Shown: positions 52,470 to 63,613 of the stretch, one piece after another
How the letters are laid out: each line of letters opens with the position of its first letter
Position numbering within the stretch: position 1 is the stretch's first letter
Assembly: GCF_012290005.1 (NCBI RefSeq)
Contig: NZ_JAAXMS010000012.1
Coordinates: 1 to 64,000 of the forward strand
DNA: 64,000 bases
Origin: Crateriforma spongiae
GTDB lineage: Bacteria > Planctomycetota > Planctomycetia > Pirellulales > Pirellulaceae
Direction: 5' to 3'
Notes under the pieces: generated by a model
Database searches by the model: none
The model's input: the letters and a program-made list of their open reading frames with translations, nothing else
What the model was told of the DNA's origin: nothing
Made by a program: the position numbers and the translations under genes

Positions 52470-54452
52470 TCAAAACGACCACTGATGAATGAGTCGTCCG
52501 TCCTGGGTAATTAGCCGCAGCGCGTGGACCTGGATGTCGCCGACGTCGGTTGCCGGATCAATGCGTACGGCTGAAAGCGGCCCCCGCGTGCGGAATTTGA
52601 CCGCATAAGAATGCCGATCGCCGTCATGCGTTGGTGAATAGACTTCGCTCCGCTTGGCCGTAAAAGGACCGCCGCCTTCGGTCTGCCAAAATACTTGCCC
52701 GGAACCGCCCGCGTTGGATGAGATTTCCATCTGAAGAACGAAAGCGGTTTCGTCGATTGGCGTTTGCAATCGATAGCTGAAATAGGGATCACCGCCGGTG
52801 CTGTGCACCAACAACTTGCCATCACCAATCGACAATTCACACGTGCCGGCGGGCTGCCACCCCGCAACAGGCTTCGCCGGTTTCCGCCGTTTCGTACTCG
52901 CGCCACCCGGCAAAAACTTTGCCGCCGGAGCCCCTTCGGATGCGATGTCATACTTGTTCGGATCAAAAGTCGGATTCGCTTGCGGGACGACCGCACCGGT
53001 TTCGCGAAGGTGTCGTTCGATCAACGCATCCATCTGTCGTACGCGATCCGGCATCATCGTGGACAAGTCATGTTGTTCGCCAATGTCGTCCCGCAGATTG
53101 AACAGTTTGTATCGGTGACCGGTATCATCGCCGCCATGAAAGATTCGAATCAGCTTCCAATCGTCCTGGTGAACGCAAATCGATGGCGGCAGCCAATCTG
53201 GCACGGGTGGATTGTGTGGAAAGTACGTAAAGATGCCGTCGCGATCGATGGCCCCGCCCTTCAACGCGGGCACAAAGCTGACGCCGTCAAACCATTGATC
53301 CGACGCCGGCGACATGCCGAGCATTTCCAATAACGTGGGAAAATAGTCCACGCTTTGAATCATCGCGTCGCTGGTCGTTCCCGATTTGACTTGACCAGGC
53401 CAAACGACGATGGCGGGCGTCCGAATACCGCCTTCGTAAACAGTCGCCTTACCGCCGCGTAGTGGTCGATTGCTGGTGGGACGTTGCCCATCGACCAGGT
53501 TGTACATGTTGCCGCCGTTGTCTGATGCAAAGACGATGATCGTGTTCTCGGCGACCTGCAAACGATCCAGTTCATCCAGCAAGGTTCCGATCGCATCGTC
53601 CATACTTTCGATCATCGCGGCATACGTGGGACAACGCTGCTCGTCGGTCGGGTCCACCGTCTTGGCATACTTTTCGATCAATGCGGCCTTGGCATCGAAG
53701 GGTGCATGAACGCTGAACATCCAATAGTTTAAGAAGAAAGGTTGATCGCGATGCTGCCGCATGAATTGCACGGCTTCCTTGGCCATTCGATCTTCGATGT
53801 GCTGGTCGGGAACGTCCGGGTCGTGGTCAAAGTCAGGGAACTTCCACGGCGCGACGTAACTTCCCGCCGGTCCCGGGCCATGCCAATGCGGCACATCGAT
53901 ATCGAACCCATGTTGCAGCGGCGAATACGGTTCGGCCCCCAGGTGCCACTTTCCGAAATGCCCGGTCGCGTAGCCTGCCGCCCGCAGTGTTTCGGCGATC
54001 GTGATGTGTTTCGGATCCAAACGCGTCACTGGATCCGGTTGAACGGAAAACTGGTGGGCGGCCGCATTTTGCTTCACGGCGGCTTGCAAACGCACCGTCG
54101 GCGTATGACAGTTCGGCGACGTGATGCCGTGACGGGCGGGCGACAATCCGGTCAAGATGCTCGCACGTGTGGGTGAACACAGCGGGCTGGCAGCGTACGC
54201 CCGATCAAACGTCATTCCGCGACGTGCCAAACGCTGGACGTTGGGCGTGCGATAGAAATCGCTGGTGTCGAAAAGCGTTGTGTCGCTCCATCCCAAATCG
54301 TCGGCCAAGATGAAAACGATGTTGGGCAGACGTTTGTTTGGCGTCCCGAGTTCGTCCGCCAAGGATGTTCCCGCAATGCAACACATTGCCAAAACGATCC
54401 AGCCGAAAACGGCAACACTGACCACCGCCCGAGACATCCGACACACTTTCAT
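52470..54452 (-). CDS. Exported sulfatase with C-terminal beta domain
   Basis: The 660-residue protein has a signal peptide ([19 protein letters not shown]), metal motif [14 protein letters not shown] and signature [12 protein letters not shown] with Cys92 as the formylglycine site. The catalytic domain ends near 510. The last ~150 residues form a separate beta-rich domain ([32 protein letters not shown]) after a Lys/Arg-rich linker, resembling a carbohydrate-binding-like jelly roll. It is followed by rhaA upstream on the same strand (ends 54540), so sulfate removal and rhamnose use may be co-regulated. Confidence 0.93.
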   Translation of the reverse strand: MKVCRMSRAVVSVAVFGWIVLAMCCIAGTSLADELGTPNKRLPNIVFILADDLGWSDTTLFDTSDFYRTPNVQRLARRGMTFDRAYAASPLCSPTRASILTGLSPARHGITSPNCHTPTVRLQAAVKQNAAAHQFSVQPDPVTRLDPKHITIAETLRAAGYATGHFGKWHLGAEPYSPLQHGFDIDVPHWHGPGPAGSYVAPWKFPDFDHDPDVPDQHIEDRMAKEAVQFMRQHRDQPFFLNYWMFSVHAPFDAKAALIEKYAKTVDPTDEQRCPTYAAMIESMDDAIGTLLDELDRLQVAENTIIVFASDNGGNMYNLVDGQRPTSNRPLRGGKATVYEGGIRTPAIVVWPGQVKSGTTSDAMIQSVDYFPTLLEMLGMSPASDQWFDGVSFVPALKGGAIDRDGIFTYFPHNPPVPDWLPPSICVHQDDWKLIRIFHGGDDTGHRYKLFNLRDDIGEQHDLSTMMPDRVRQMDALIERHLRETGAVVPQANPTFDPNKYDIASEGAPAAKFLPGGASTKRRKPAKPVAGWQPAGTCELSIGDGKLLVHSTGGDPYFSYRLQTPIDETAFVLQMEISSNAGGSGQVFWQTEGGGPFTAKRSEVYSPTHDGDRHSYAVKFRTRGPLSAVRIDPATDVGDIQVHALRLITQDGRLIHQWSF

Positions 54453-54539
54453 GACATCACCTGCCTAATCAAAAGGTCCCGAACGCTTTCGTCGCCTTCG
54501 GCCCCATCAAAAGAAATTCAAACCCCGCCGCCGATGGCG

Positions 54540-55823
54540 CTATGCAGGCACCGACGCGTCCGAGCGAAGTTTCAGCACGTCCTGTTCATACTGCCGCACC
54601 ACGTCCAACCACTGTCGACCGGCGGGAACATCGGAAACCTGACAGTAGTGGTCCCAAACCGCCCCCAGCGGCATCATCTTCTGCTCCTCCATCAACGCCA
54701 ACCTCGCGGTGAAGTCGCCCTCGCGCTCCAACTGCTGCAACTGTTCGGTGGGTTCCAGCAAAGCCGCCAGCAAAGCCTTCAAAGCGTTGCGTGTACCGAT
54801 GGTCCAAGCGGCCACGCGATTGATACTGGCGTCGAAGAAATCCAGACCGATGTGAACGCGATCCAAAAATCCGCCACGCACGATTTCTTGCATGATTGCT
54901 TGGAGTTCGTCCGTGAAGGTCACCACGTGATCGCTGTCCCAACGCACACCGCGGCTGACATGTAACAACAATTCAGGCACGTACATCAGCACCGAAGAAA
55001 TCTTGTCGGAAATGACTTCGGTCGGATGAAAGTGACCGGCATCCAGACAAAGCATCTGGTTTCGCGATATCGCATAACCCAAGTAAAACTCGTGCGATCC
55101 CACCACACAGCTTTCACTGCCGATACCGAACAACTTGCATTCCACTGCATCGATGGTGTGCGTCGGCGGCAATGAACCGCTAAAAATCTCGTCCAAGGAA
55201 GCCGCCAAGCGTTCACGCGGCGTCTTTCGATCCGCCGGCGTATCCTTGAATCCGTCAGGAACCCAGAAATTGTCGACACAAGGTGAACCCTGGGCCGCTC
55301 CCATCGCCGCGGCGATCTTGCGACACGCGATCCCATGATCGATCCAGAATTGACGAATGCCCGGATCGCTGTGTGCCAGGGTGAACCCATCGGCGGCATT
55401 GGGATGCGAAAAGAAACTGGGGTTGAAATCCAATGGGACGCCTTGGTCAACGGCCCACTGAATCCACCCTTGGAAATGCTGCACGTCGATGGCATCGCGA
55501 TCAACGGGCGTGTCAAATTCCCCATACATCGCATGCAGATTCAAACGATGATTGCCGGGGATCAATGCATACGCCGTCTGCAAATCTTGACGCAGTTCAT
55601 CCGGCGTTCGAGCACGGCCCGGATGATTTCCGGTCACCGCCAAACCGTTGCCCAGCGACTGCAGATCGCCCTCGAACCCGCCGACATCATCGCCTTGCCA
55701 ACAGTGCAGTGAAATGGCGACGTCCCCGATTCGACGAATCGCGTCATCGGTGTCCACTCCGATCGCCGCGTATTGTTCTCGCGCCAGTTCGTACATGGCG
55801 TCAATCTTGCCAGAACGGCCCAT
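54540..55823 (-). CDS. rhaA: L-rhamnose isomerase
   Basis: Full-length RhaA (427 residues from the ATG at 55823; a TTG at 55835 and an ATG at 55796 are alternatives). It follows the E. coli enzyme closely: [53 protein letters not shown] in part, [27 protein letters not shown] and [13 protein letters not shown], which include the metal-binding His and Asp residues. It converts L-rhamnose to L-rhamnulose. No kinase or aldolase gene follows here. MITE-like element B begins 38 bases upstream and a RhaS/RhaR-like regulator is divergent beyond it. Confidence 0.97.
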   Translation of the reverse strand: MGRSGKIDAMYELAREQYAAIGVDTDDAIRRIGDVAISLHCWQGDDVGGFEGDLQSLGNGLAVTGNHPGRARTPDELRQDLQTAYALIPGNHRLNLHAMYGEFDTPVDRDAIDVQHFQGWIQWAVDQGVPLDFNPSFFSHPNAADGFTLAHSDPGIRQFWIDHGIACRKIAAAMGAAQGSPCVDNFWVPDGFKDTPADRKTPRERLAASLDEIFSGSLPPTHTIDAVECKLFGIGSESCVVGSHEFYLGYAISRNQMLCLDAGHFHPTEVISDKISSVLMYVPELLLHVSRGVRWDSDHVVTFTDELQAIMQEIVRGGFLDRVHIGLDFFDASINRVAAWTIGTRNALKALLAALLEPTEQLQQLEREGDFTARLALMEEQKMMPLGAVWDHYCQVSDVPAGRQWLDVVRQYEQDVLKLRSDASVPA

Positions 55824-56404
55824 TCCATAATCCAATGTTTGCGAAGCGACGGTGCTGCTTTCTAAGTAGGCAGACAGATTCTCTAAAGTTTAGTAAGCCG
55901 ACGCGTAAGCGAGTAACGAATCGGCAAAGACCGCGGTCCTCGCTCACGCGTTGGGAAGTTGCGCTTTTACCCGAGGCCTTGATTTCTTGGTAACCCGAAG
56001 CGTGAGCGAGGCGATGTCAACAACATTTTTTCCTCGCTCACGCGTCGGGTTGCCAGAAAAAGCAACTTCAGAACTTACGCGTGGGATTCCCATTCGTCGC
56101 AAAACACCTGTCCGCCTGCTTAGCCCCACGGCGCGATAGCAGTCACTGCACAGCGTAAAGACCACTGTGGGAAATTTGCCTTGACAATCAAGCCAGGCAA
56201 TAGCACGATAGTGCCACGCGAGTGTTAACAACTGCGTTGCCGAAGGCCTGGCGCCGGTGTCGCAGGTGATGACAAATCCACCGCCAAACGCCGGCGACGG
56301 CCGTGTCGGACAGCACCAACGATCGGGCCTGACACCCGGTAAGTTGCCTGCCTCCGCTGCCCGCTTTTCTTTTCCCGCCCTCCTTTCCCGCCGGTGACCA
56401 CATC
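55824..56404. other. Divergent rhaA-regulator control region with MITE-like element B
   Basis: About 580 bases between rhaA and the AraC-family gene. The first part is occupied by the element at 55862-56123. Toward the regulator, TTGACA (56181-56186) with CACGAT 17 bases on is a weak promoter candidate on the plus strand. No gene is seen. Confidence 0.5.
55862..56123. mobile_element. MITE-like element, copy B
   Basis: This 262-bp element has terminal inverted repeats CTAAGTAGGCAGACAG (55862-55877) and CTGTCCGCCTGCTTAG (56108-56123), pairing at 14 of 16 positions. The left arm is 77 bases and the right arm 38, exactly as in copy A and in the same orientation. The 115-base core (55955-56069), bounded by GAAGTTGC and GCAACTTC, matches the reverse complement of copy A's core; its loop AACAACATTTTTT reads reversed in copy A. 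The core forms a hairpin from ACCCGAAGCGTGAGCGAGG and its near-complement. It sits 38 bases upstream of rhaA. Confidence 0.82.
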
Positions 56405-57271
56405 ATGATTCGCCGCCTGAAGAAACAGGACTGGTTTCATCCCGACGGGTTTCCCATCGTGGTGGAGCGTCGCGACCCTCAAGAGCCGTTTGGGCTGCAT
56501 TGCCACGAGTTTTCCGAGATCGTCATCATCACCGGCGGACACGGCCGACACATCACCGGCGAAGACAGTTATGAATTGACCACCGGTGACACCTTCGTCA
56601 TCGGCGGTGACCGCCCCCACGACTATTTGAACATGGACCAACTGAGTCTGATCAACATCTTGTTTGATCCGGACGACCTGCCCATGTCTCTGTGCGACCT
56701 ACAATCACTGCCCGGCTACCACGCGCTGTTCAATCTGGAACCGGCGTGGCGAAAGCGTCACCAATTCACCAGCCGGTTACAACTAAATGCAGCGGAGATG
56801 GCAGAAGCGTTGCAGATCGTGGATGAAATTGACAAGGAATTGCAAAGTCGCGGTCCAGGCTTCGGCGTTATGGCGATGACGCGAATGCTGCAGTTGATCA
56901 CTTTCCTGGCCCGTTGTTACGGCCGCGCCCAATCGCCGGAAAGCAAGCAACTGTATCGGCTGGCAGGATCCATCTCGCACATCGAACACAACTTCAACCA
57001 GCCGATCACTTTGGATGAATTGGTGCAGATGTCGGGCATGAGCCGGCGCAGCTTCATCCGGACATTCGAAGATGCGATGGGAACATCACCGATCAACTAT
57101 TTGATCCAGCGACGTCTGCGCGAAGCCTGTCACTTGCTCAAAAGCACCCACCGTTCGATCACGGACATCGCGTTTGACGTCGGGTTTTCCGACAGCAATT
57201 ATTTCAGCCGCCAGTTCCGAAACATGATCGGTCATTCGCCTCGCGAATATCGCAAACCGTTCAAGGCCTGA
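56405..57271 (+). CDS. RhaS/RhaR-like AraC-family regulator
   Basis: The 288-residue protein has an N-terminal cupin sugar-sensing domain ([21 protein letters not shown], in part; [15 protein letters not shown]) and a C-terminal double helix-turn-helix ([21 protein letters not shown], in part; [21 protein letters not shown], in part). The cupin wording resembles E. coli RhaS/RhaR (HDFHEIVIV). It is divergent from rhaA, so it is the probable rhamnose-responsive activator of rhaA and perhaps of the nearby sulfatases. Confidence 0.9.
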   Translation: MIRRLKKQDWFHPDGFPIVVERRDPQEPFGLHCHEFSEIVIITGGHGRHITGEDSYELTTGDTFVIGGDRPHDYLNMDQLSLINILFDPDDLPMSLCDLQSLPGYHALFNLEPAWRKRHQFTSRLQLNAAEMAEALQIVDEIDKELQSRGPGFGVMAMTRMLQLITFLARCYGRAQSPESKQLYRLAGSISHIEHNFNQPITLDELVQMSGMSRRSFIRTFEDAMGTSPINYLIQRRLREACHLLKSTHRSITDIAFDVGFSDSNYFSRQFRNMIGHSPREYRKPFKA

Positions 57272-57516
57272 AACAATACATCCGAATCAAGGCAGTCCAC
57301 CATCGCTTGCTAGGGATCAGGCTTCTCCTGCCCCACAGTCACTCGATCGCCCGCATCTGAGTCCCTGGGCGTCAGACCAACGGCCGCCGAAATCGCCGGA
57401 TCAACACCAACGCACGCGGCGTGATCTACAATCGCTTTGCCGCCTGGTTGTCGCCACGGCCGTTCCCGCCGCGTCGTTCCCGCCCCGCATTGCTCTCAAA
57501 CCCACCTGCGATATCT

Positions 57517-58791
57517 ATGCGCCAACTTACTTTTGCCGCCAGCCTGGTTTGCGTTGTCGCTTCCGCCGTGAATTGCATCGCCCAGACACCCACGTTTTCC
57601 GAATCGGACTGGCCGTGGTGGCGTGGTGAATCCAGGCAGGGCAATGCCGCGGCGGATCAAGATCCACCCACCACATGGAGCGAAATGGATGGCGTGATTT
57701 GGAAGACGCCCCTGGACGGACACGGCCACGGATCACCGATCCTGTTGGGCGACCGGATGTATTTGATTTCCGCCGATGAACAGCAGCGGGCACAGTGGCT
57801 GATCTGTCTGGATCGTCAAACCGGACAAGAACACTGGAAGACGGCCGTCCATCGCGGCGAATTCTTTCGGGTCGGCGATCGTCAGCCCAACGAGAAATCA
57901 TCCTGGGCATCGTCGACACCGGCAACCGATGGCGAGCGTATTTTCGTCAACTTCTACAGCGACCGAGCCGTCCATACCAGCGCGGTCGACTTGAAGGGCC
58001 AAATCCTGTGGCAGCGCAAGCTGTGCGATTACCAGATCCACCAGGGCTATGGTTCGTCGCCGACCGTCTACCGAGACCTTGTGATCGCATCGGCCGACAA
58101 CAAGAGCGGTGGATGTATCGTCGGCTTGGACCGAACGACCGGCCAGGTCGTTTGGCGACGCGATCGCCCGAAGAAACCGAACTACGCTTCGCCGATCATT
58201 CTGACGATGGACGGCAAAGACCAGTTGATCATGATCGGATGTGACCTGGTCACCAGCCTCAATCCATCAACGGGGAAAGTGTTCTGGGAGACAGACGGGG
58301 CCACCACAGAATGCGTGACGTCCACACCGACCGACGGCAAACACATTTTCACCAGCGGTGGATACCCCAAGAATCACGTCGCCGCGGTGGCGGCCGACGG
58401 ATCCGGCGAAGTGGTGTGGGAAACCAACACAAGGGCCTATGTCCCGTCGATGCTGCAGCGCGACGGCTATCTATACCTGACGCTCGACGCGGGAGTTGCC
58501 ATGTGCATCGAAGCCGCCAGTGGTGAAACGATGTGGAAAGCACGCCTGGGCGGCACCTTCACCGCGTCGCCAGTCCTGGTCGGCGATCTGATCTATGCGA
58601 CCAACGAATCCAGCGAAACGACCGTCTTTCGTGCCGATCCGGGTGCGTTCGACTTGGTTGCTAAAAACCAGTTGAACGGCACCACTTTCGCCACGCCCGT
58701 TATTTGCGACGGACGTGTTTACATCCGCGTCGCCAAATTCGAAGACGACGCCAAACACGACTACTTGTATTGCATCGGCAATGGCGGCTAG
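57517..58791 (+). CDS. PQQ-like beta-propeller exported protein
   Basis: From the ATG at 57517 (424 residues) a signal peptide (LTFAASLVCVVASAVNCIA-Q) precedes the typical planctomycete opening SDWPWWRGESRQGN. Repeated blades follow with the QQ-like pattern (LDRQTGQEHWKTAV, DLKGQILWQRKLC, LDRTTGQVVWRRD, PSTGKVFWETDG, AASGETMWKARLG). These BamB/PQQ-dehydrogenase-like propellers usually act in the periplasm, often as binding scaffolds with no bound PQQ. It converges with the next gene with seven bases between stops. Confidence 0.9.
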   Translation: MRQLTFAASLVCVVASAVNCIAQTPTFSESDWPWWRGESRQGNAAADQDPPTTWSEMDGVIWKTPLDGHGHGSPILLGDRMYLISADEQQRAQWLICLDRQTGQEHWKTAVHRGEFFRVGDRQPNEKSSWASSTPATDGERIFVNFYSDRAVHTSAVDLKGQILWQRKLCDYQIHQGYGSSPTVYRDLVIASADNKSGGCIVGLDRTTGQVVWRRDRPKKPNYASPIILTMDGKDQLIMIGCDLVTSLNPSTGKVFWETDGATTECVTSTPTDGKHIFTSGGYPKNHVAAVAADGSGEVVWETNTRAYVPSMLQRDGYLYLTLDAGVAMCIEAASGETMWKARLGGTFTASPVLVGDLIYATNESSETTVFRADPGAFDLVAKNQLNGTTFATPVICDGRVYIRVAKFEDDAKHDYLYCIGNGG

Positions 58792-58798
58792 GTCGGAC

Positions 58799-60124
58799 TT
58801 ACTTTTGAATCGGAATCTCGGTGGTGATGGTCCGGCCGTTGCGTAACAGCTTCAGCGAAACGCGATCACCGGGACGATGGTTGTCGTTGACGTGGTTAAA
58901 GATGTCGGCTTCGCGACGAAAATCATTTCGCCCATCGTATTCGATCAGAATATCGCCAACCTTCACTCCCGCTCGATGCGCCGCACCGTGGGCACCATGC
59001 TTTCCGGCATTGGCAACACGAAACGCCATCGGCTTTGCATCATCAGTCACCGCGGCGTCGTCGTTGGGAATCAGACGCATGCCACCGCCAGCAATACGGC
59101 GCATCATCCACGATGAAACACGCCAAGCCGGATCGCCCCACCGTCGCCAACCTTTGGGTAACGCCAACGACAATTCGATGTCACGATCATCACGCCGCAC
59201 TTGAAAATCGATGGAACCGCCATCGCCTGGCACTTGGTTCAATGCCCACTGGACGTCGGCCATCGACACGATCGGCTGTCCGTTCATCGCGGTCACGTCG
59301 TCTCCCACTTGAAAACCGACGGATTGTGCAGCCGATTCATCGACCACCTGCTTGATTCGCGCCGGATACCGGGGATCTAAAATCAAGCCGATGGATTTCG
59401 GATGGGGAAACGGGTGCAACAGTTCCTCTGGGATCGGACGATCGTTTTGCCAATAGTATTCACGCCTGGCTTCGCCGATTTGATGGCAATGAATACAACT
59501 CTTGGCGACTTCGCCTTCATAGTCCAGACGATCGGGATGCTTGCGCAGGGTGGGGTACTTCTCCGGTGATTCGAATTCCAAAGGTTGTCCACTCTTGCCA
59601 GCCAACGCGTCTCGGTTGGCCGGATAGGCGTCGTGCAGTTTCAGTCCCTCGCGAAGCGCCGCCGCCATCCCTTCCAGCGAAACATCCCCCAGCCATTCGG
59701 TACGGTGCGATCGAGTTCCAAACCGGCCATACACCGTTTTGTCTGCATTGATCATGAAGACGGCAAACGACTGATCGGTGTCATACTGAAACACATTCAA
59801 GTCCAAACCGTTGGTTCCGACGATCCGGACACGAACGAATTGGTCCAGCAACGCTTTGATTTCCGGATCACTTTCGACCAAGTCATCGTCCAGCTTGACG
59901 CACTCCTCACAGGGCAGGCACCGCAAAACGACCAAGATCGGCCGCCCCGTTTGCCGTGCTTGTTGGACCGCGGCGTCCAAATCGTTGTAGATCCAATACC
60001 CAGCAGCCAAGACACGTTCACGGTCATTGCGAACGATGGTTTCGCGGTCTTCTTTCGCCATGGCGGTCACCGCCGGCAACGAGACCAACGCCAGGGCAAT
60101 CATCACAACAACAATTTTGGGCAT
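58799..60124 (-). CDS. Thioredoxin-like, haem-motif and double PDZ periplasmic protein
   Basis: From the ATG at 60124 (441 residues) a signal peptide ends at AMA-KED. A thioredoxin-like domain (about 40-165) holds CLPCEEC with a CxxC at 72/75. A c-type haem motif CIHCH lies at 210-214 in a short cytochrome-like segment. Two PDZ domains follow, at about 255-325 and 375-440 (VGFQVGDDVTAMNGQPI and AGVKVGDILIEYDG). There is no protease domain. A thiol-redox or protein quality role at the membrane is likely; the haem could give electron input. The upstream in-frame start is less likely than the ATG before the signal. Confidence 0.85.
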   Translation of the reverse strand: MPKIVVVMIALALVSLPAVTAMAKEDRETIVRNDRERVLAAGYWIYNDLDAAVQQARQTGRPILVVLRCLPCEECVKLDDDLVESDPEIKALLDQFVRVRIVGTNGLDLNVFQYDTDQSFAVFMINADKTVYGRFGTRSHRTEWLGDVSLEGMAAALREGLKLHDAYPANRDALAGKSGQPLEFESPEKYPTLRKHPDRLDYEGEVAKSCIHCHQIGEARREYYWQNDRPIPEELLHPFPHPKSIGLILDPRYPARIKQVVDESAAQSVGFQVGDDVTAMNGQPIVSMADVQWALNQVPGDGGSIDFQVRRDDRDIELSLALPKGWRRWGDPAWRVSSWMMRRIAGGGMRLIPNDDAAVTDDAKPMAFRVANAGKHGAHGAAHRAGVKVGDILIEYDGRNDFRREADIFNHVNDNHRPGDRVSLKLLRNGRTITTEIPIQK

Positions 60125-60308
60125 GCTACCTCTCCTATCGAATTCTCTTGTCAAAGGATCGAATCAAACGATCCGCGGTCAGGTCAACCGATCACCGGCA
60201 TGCCCCGAAGCGGGTTGGCAGACCAACCGACCGGCCGAGGATTGTAATGCATCCCGGGTCCGCCCATGCCATCAATCTTGCGAAGCGAATCCGGCACGCA
60301 TGACGCGT

Positions 60309-60818
<510 letters not shown>

Positions 60819-61060
60819 TTAAGGGCGGTACCGGCTTCCGGCATAGGGGCCTGTCCTGGCGAAGCATCCCAGCGTATCGCCATGCCCGTGGCTCTGAAAT
60901 CCATTGCCTTCAAATCCGTGGCCCTGAATTGCACGGGTCCGCGAAACAGGGCGGTGATCCAAGCACGGCGTCGGACACAAACAAAACAGTTCATCGGAAA
61001 CACGGAACCGATGACGGCGCCCGGGCAGGGCAATTCCCGAACCAACGAGAAAATAGAACC

Positions 61061-61252
61061 ATGGAACAAATGAAAGGCTTGTGGCGTGACACCAAGTTCG
61101 TCTGGCTGACGTTCTTGGCCGCCATCTTTTCATTCGCCTTGCTTGCGTCTTGGTTTTACCTGTTGCTATTGCCTTGTCTGCCCGTTTGCTTCGTCTACTT
61201 TGCCTTCATTCGCTACGATGAAGAGGGCAACGAGAAAGCTGACATCGGCTAG
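61061..61252 (+). CDS. Small two-helix membrane protein
   Basis: The 63-residue protein from the ATG at 61061 has two hydrophobic helices (VWLTFLAAIFSFALLASWFY and a second ending FVYFAFI) with a charged end (RYDEEGNEKADIG). The upstream open frame looks non-coding. It resembles no family I can name with confidence, but the clean helices and short charged tail argue for a real small membrane protein. Confidence 0.6.
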   Translation: MEQMKGLWRDTKFVWLTFLAAIFSFALLASWFYLLLLPCLPVCFVYFAFIRYDEEGNEKADIG

Positions 61253-61337
61253 GCTTCCAAACGAAACGGGGCCGCACCTGGCGTTTTCCCTGTCCTCACA
61301 ATCGTCTTCACCGCTGGTGGCCACCAGGCAACCAATG

Positions 61338-61685
61338 TCACGACGCGGGTTCGGGCAAAACCTTTCGCGTTCGCGCGTCCACACGATGCAGCTGAGTGAT
61401 TTCACCCGACGCCCCTCCGCTGAATTTCAGCGAGACCAACCAATAGGGCTCGTCAGCCACGTTCGCCGCCACCATCGCGCGACGCACTTCGGGATCATGC
61501 ACACCGGTTTCGCTGTACAGCTGCGCATGAAACTCTTGTTCACGACGTATCCGTTCGCGGTCAAAGAAAACGGCAGAGCACTTTGTTCCCGCGGGAACAT
61601 CGCCCAAGTGTTCGATCACAATCATGATGGCTGCTTTCTGATCGATTTCTTTTTCGGTCACCGTTTGATTCTCATTCGTGGACAC
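61338..61685 (-). CDS. Hypothetical cytoplasmic protein
   Basis: The 115-residue product starts with a GTG, is charged throughout and has no signal peptide. It contains AAIMIVIEHLGDVPAG and EPYWLVSLKFSGG, giving a mixed helix/strand profile. I recognise no family and no partner; the neighbours on both sides are on the other strand. Confidence 0.45.
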   Translation of the reverse strand: MSTNENQTVTEKEIDQKAAIMIVIEHLGDVPAGTKCSAVFFDRERIRREQEFHAQLYSETGVHDPEVRRAMVAANVADEPYWLVSLKFSGGASGEITQLHRVDARTRKVLPEPAS

Positions 61686-61940
61686 TGCCTGAGGCCGTCA
61701 TGCGTTTGCATTGCACCCCATCGGGCGGCGAATCGACGCGCACGACCCTCCGTACAGGTTAACGACATCATCGGGTGATGCCGACGCCCGGAGAATGCCG
61801 GGCATATCACCAACGTGGTCGGGGCATTGCCACGCCGGCATCCGCGTTACATGCATCGTGAAAGCACGCTCGGAGGGCCGTATAGTGAATGATTGCCTGC
61901 CCAATCCCCACAAAACGCGATTTCGGTAACGGAGATCACC

Positions 61941-63437
61941 ATGCAAGACCGACGACGATTCGTTCGCAATTCGATCGGTGCGGTCACGGGATCCATGGCC
62001 GGCCTGGCATGGCTACCCAAGCTGGCCGCCGACGAAGTGGCCGTTGCCCCGGAACACGTTCGCTTTCATAACGATATTGAACCACTGGTCCGGCTGCTCG
62101 AAGACACACCGCGTCGCCAAATCGTCGATCGAGTTTTCGGCGAAATACACAGCGGTCGCAGCTATCAAGAACTCCTTGCCGCACTTTTCCTGGCCGGGAT
62201 CCGAAACGTCCAGCCTCGTCCGGCGGTTGGTTTCAAGTTCCACAGCGTGTTGGTCGTCTACTCGGCGCACCAAGCGTCCTTGGCCGCCGTCGACCAACAT
62301 CGCTGGACGCCGCTGTTGTGGAGCATCGATTACTTCAAACGTGCCCAACAAACCGACGTTCGCGAAGGCGACTGGACCATGGCCGCCGCGCCGTCATCCA
62401 ATCTGCCCGATCCGCAAAAGGCCCTTCAGTCGTTGGACGATGCGTTGACGCAATGGGATGTCGAAGCTGCCGACGCGGCGGCCACCGCGGTCGCACGAAC
62501 CGCATCAGCCGCCCAGATTCTGAACCTGTTGTCCAAACACGCCGCCCGTGATTACCGCAGCATTGGTCACAAATCCATTTATCTGGCCAACGCTTTCCGG
62601 ACGCTCGGTGTCATCGGCTGGCAACACGCTGAACCAGTCGTGCGTTCCCTGTGTTATGCGATCCTGAATCATACGGGTGATCCGAATCCGGCAACGAGTG
62701 ATTTGGAAGTCGATCGAGTCGGGCGATCCAACTGGAAACTTGCCGAACAGTTCTCCGCTGGGTGGTTGTCATCCGAGCGAAAACCGATCGAATCGGCAAC
62801 CGTTGCCAAGGAGTTACGAACGGCTTCACCGGAGCAAGCCAGTGAGTTTGTGCTGCAACTGATTCAATCGGGTTGTCATCCCGACAGCGTATACGACGGG
62901 ATCATGGTCGCCGCGGCAGAAATGGTTTCTCGTCAAGCGGCCATCGTCCCGCTTCACGCCGTGACAACGTCCAATGCGATGCGTTTCCTGTATCGCACGG
63001 TGCAAGACAACCGCACGCGGCAATGGCTGTTGCTGCAAAACGCAGCGTTCATTCCTCACTTTCGTCGTTCGGCCGAAGACCGTGGAAAGCTGAACGACAC
63101 GGACCTGCTTCAACTCGCCCCGTCGGAAGACGACAGCACAAATTTGGATTCCGTATTTGATCTCGTTCGCAAAGATCGGCCCGAAGCCGCCCGATCCGTT
63201 TTGAAGCTGGCGTCGCAACCACAAGTGACGCATCGCCTGATCGGACAGGCACGCGAGCTGGTTTTTCTGAAAGGAAACGACGCCCACGACTACAAGTTCA
63301 GTTCTGCGGCACTGGAGGATTACCAACAGATTGCCCCCATGTGGCGAGCCCGCTATCTGGCCGGCTGTTCGTATCTGCTTCACGGCCACAGCGAAAGAAC
63401 GACAGACTTAGCAAAACGAGTGCTTCAGTTCGGCTAA
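61941..63437 (+). CDS. Tat-exported planctomycete protein of unknown function
   Basis: From the ATG at 61941 (GGAG just ahead; 498 residues) the N-terminus DRRRFVRNSIGAVTGSMAGL is a twin-arginine signal. The rest is helical, with conserved-looking segments GFKFHSVLVVYSAHQASLAA and WSIDYFKRAQQTD and several His/Trp residues that could line a site. Similar proteins occur in planctomycetes with only a Tat-signal annotation. It follows an intergenic gap and precedes a DUF1254 pseudogene on the same strand. Confidence 0.75.
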   Translation: MQDRRRFVRNSIGAVTGSMAGLAWLPKLAADEVAVAPEHVRFHNDIEPLVRLLEDTPRRQIVDRVFGEIHSGRSYQELLAALFLAGIRNVQPRPAVGFKFHSVLVVYSAHQASLAAVDQHRWTPLLWSIDYFKRAQQTDVREGDWTMAAAPSSNLPDPQKALQSLDDALTQWDVEAADAAATAVARTASAAQILNLLSKHAARDYRSIGHKSIYLANAFRTLGVIGWQHAEPVVRSLCYAILNHTGDPNPATSDLEVDRVGRSNWKLAEQFSAGWLSSERKPIESATVAKELRTASPEQASEFVLQLIQSGCHPDSVYDGIMVAAAEMVSRQAAIVPLHAVTTSNAMRFLYRTVQDNRTRQWLLLQNAAFIPHFRRSAEDRGKLNDTDLLQLAPSEDDSTNLDSVFDLVRKDRPEAARSVLKLASQPQVTHRLIGQARELVFLKGNDAHDYKFSSAALEDYQQIAPMWRARYLAGCSYLLHGHSERTTDLAKRVLQFG

Positions 63438-63613
63438 CCGCAATCATTCCGCGTGATTCCTGAGCGCGATGGATGGTCTTCCGCCAAACGGGCAACCGTT
63501 TGATTACACGGTTCGAGACTATGGCGTCAGCGAGATTGTCCTGGATGGGGCATGGCGACCGCTTGAACCAACCCTCTGCCAATAGGGCACACTCTTTTCA
63601 CAATCCACCAACG

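Noticed and set aside
53833-54180. Additional open frames inside the sulfatase at 52470-54452
   Set aside because: Alternative frames of a clear sulfatase; no signal or motif of their own.
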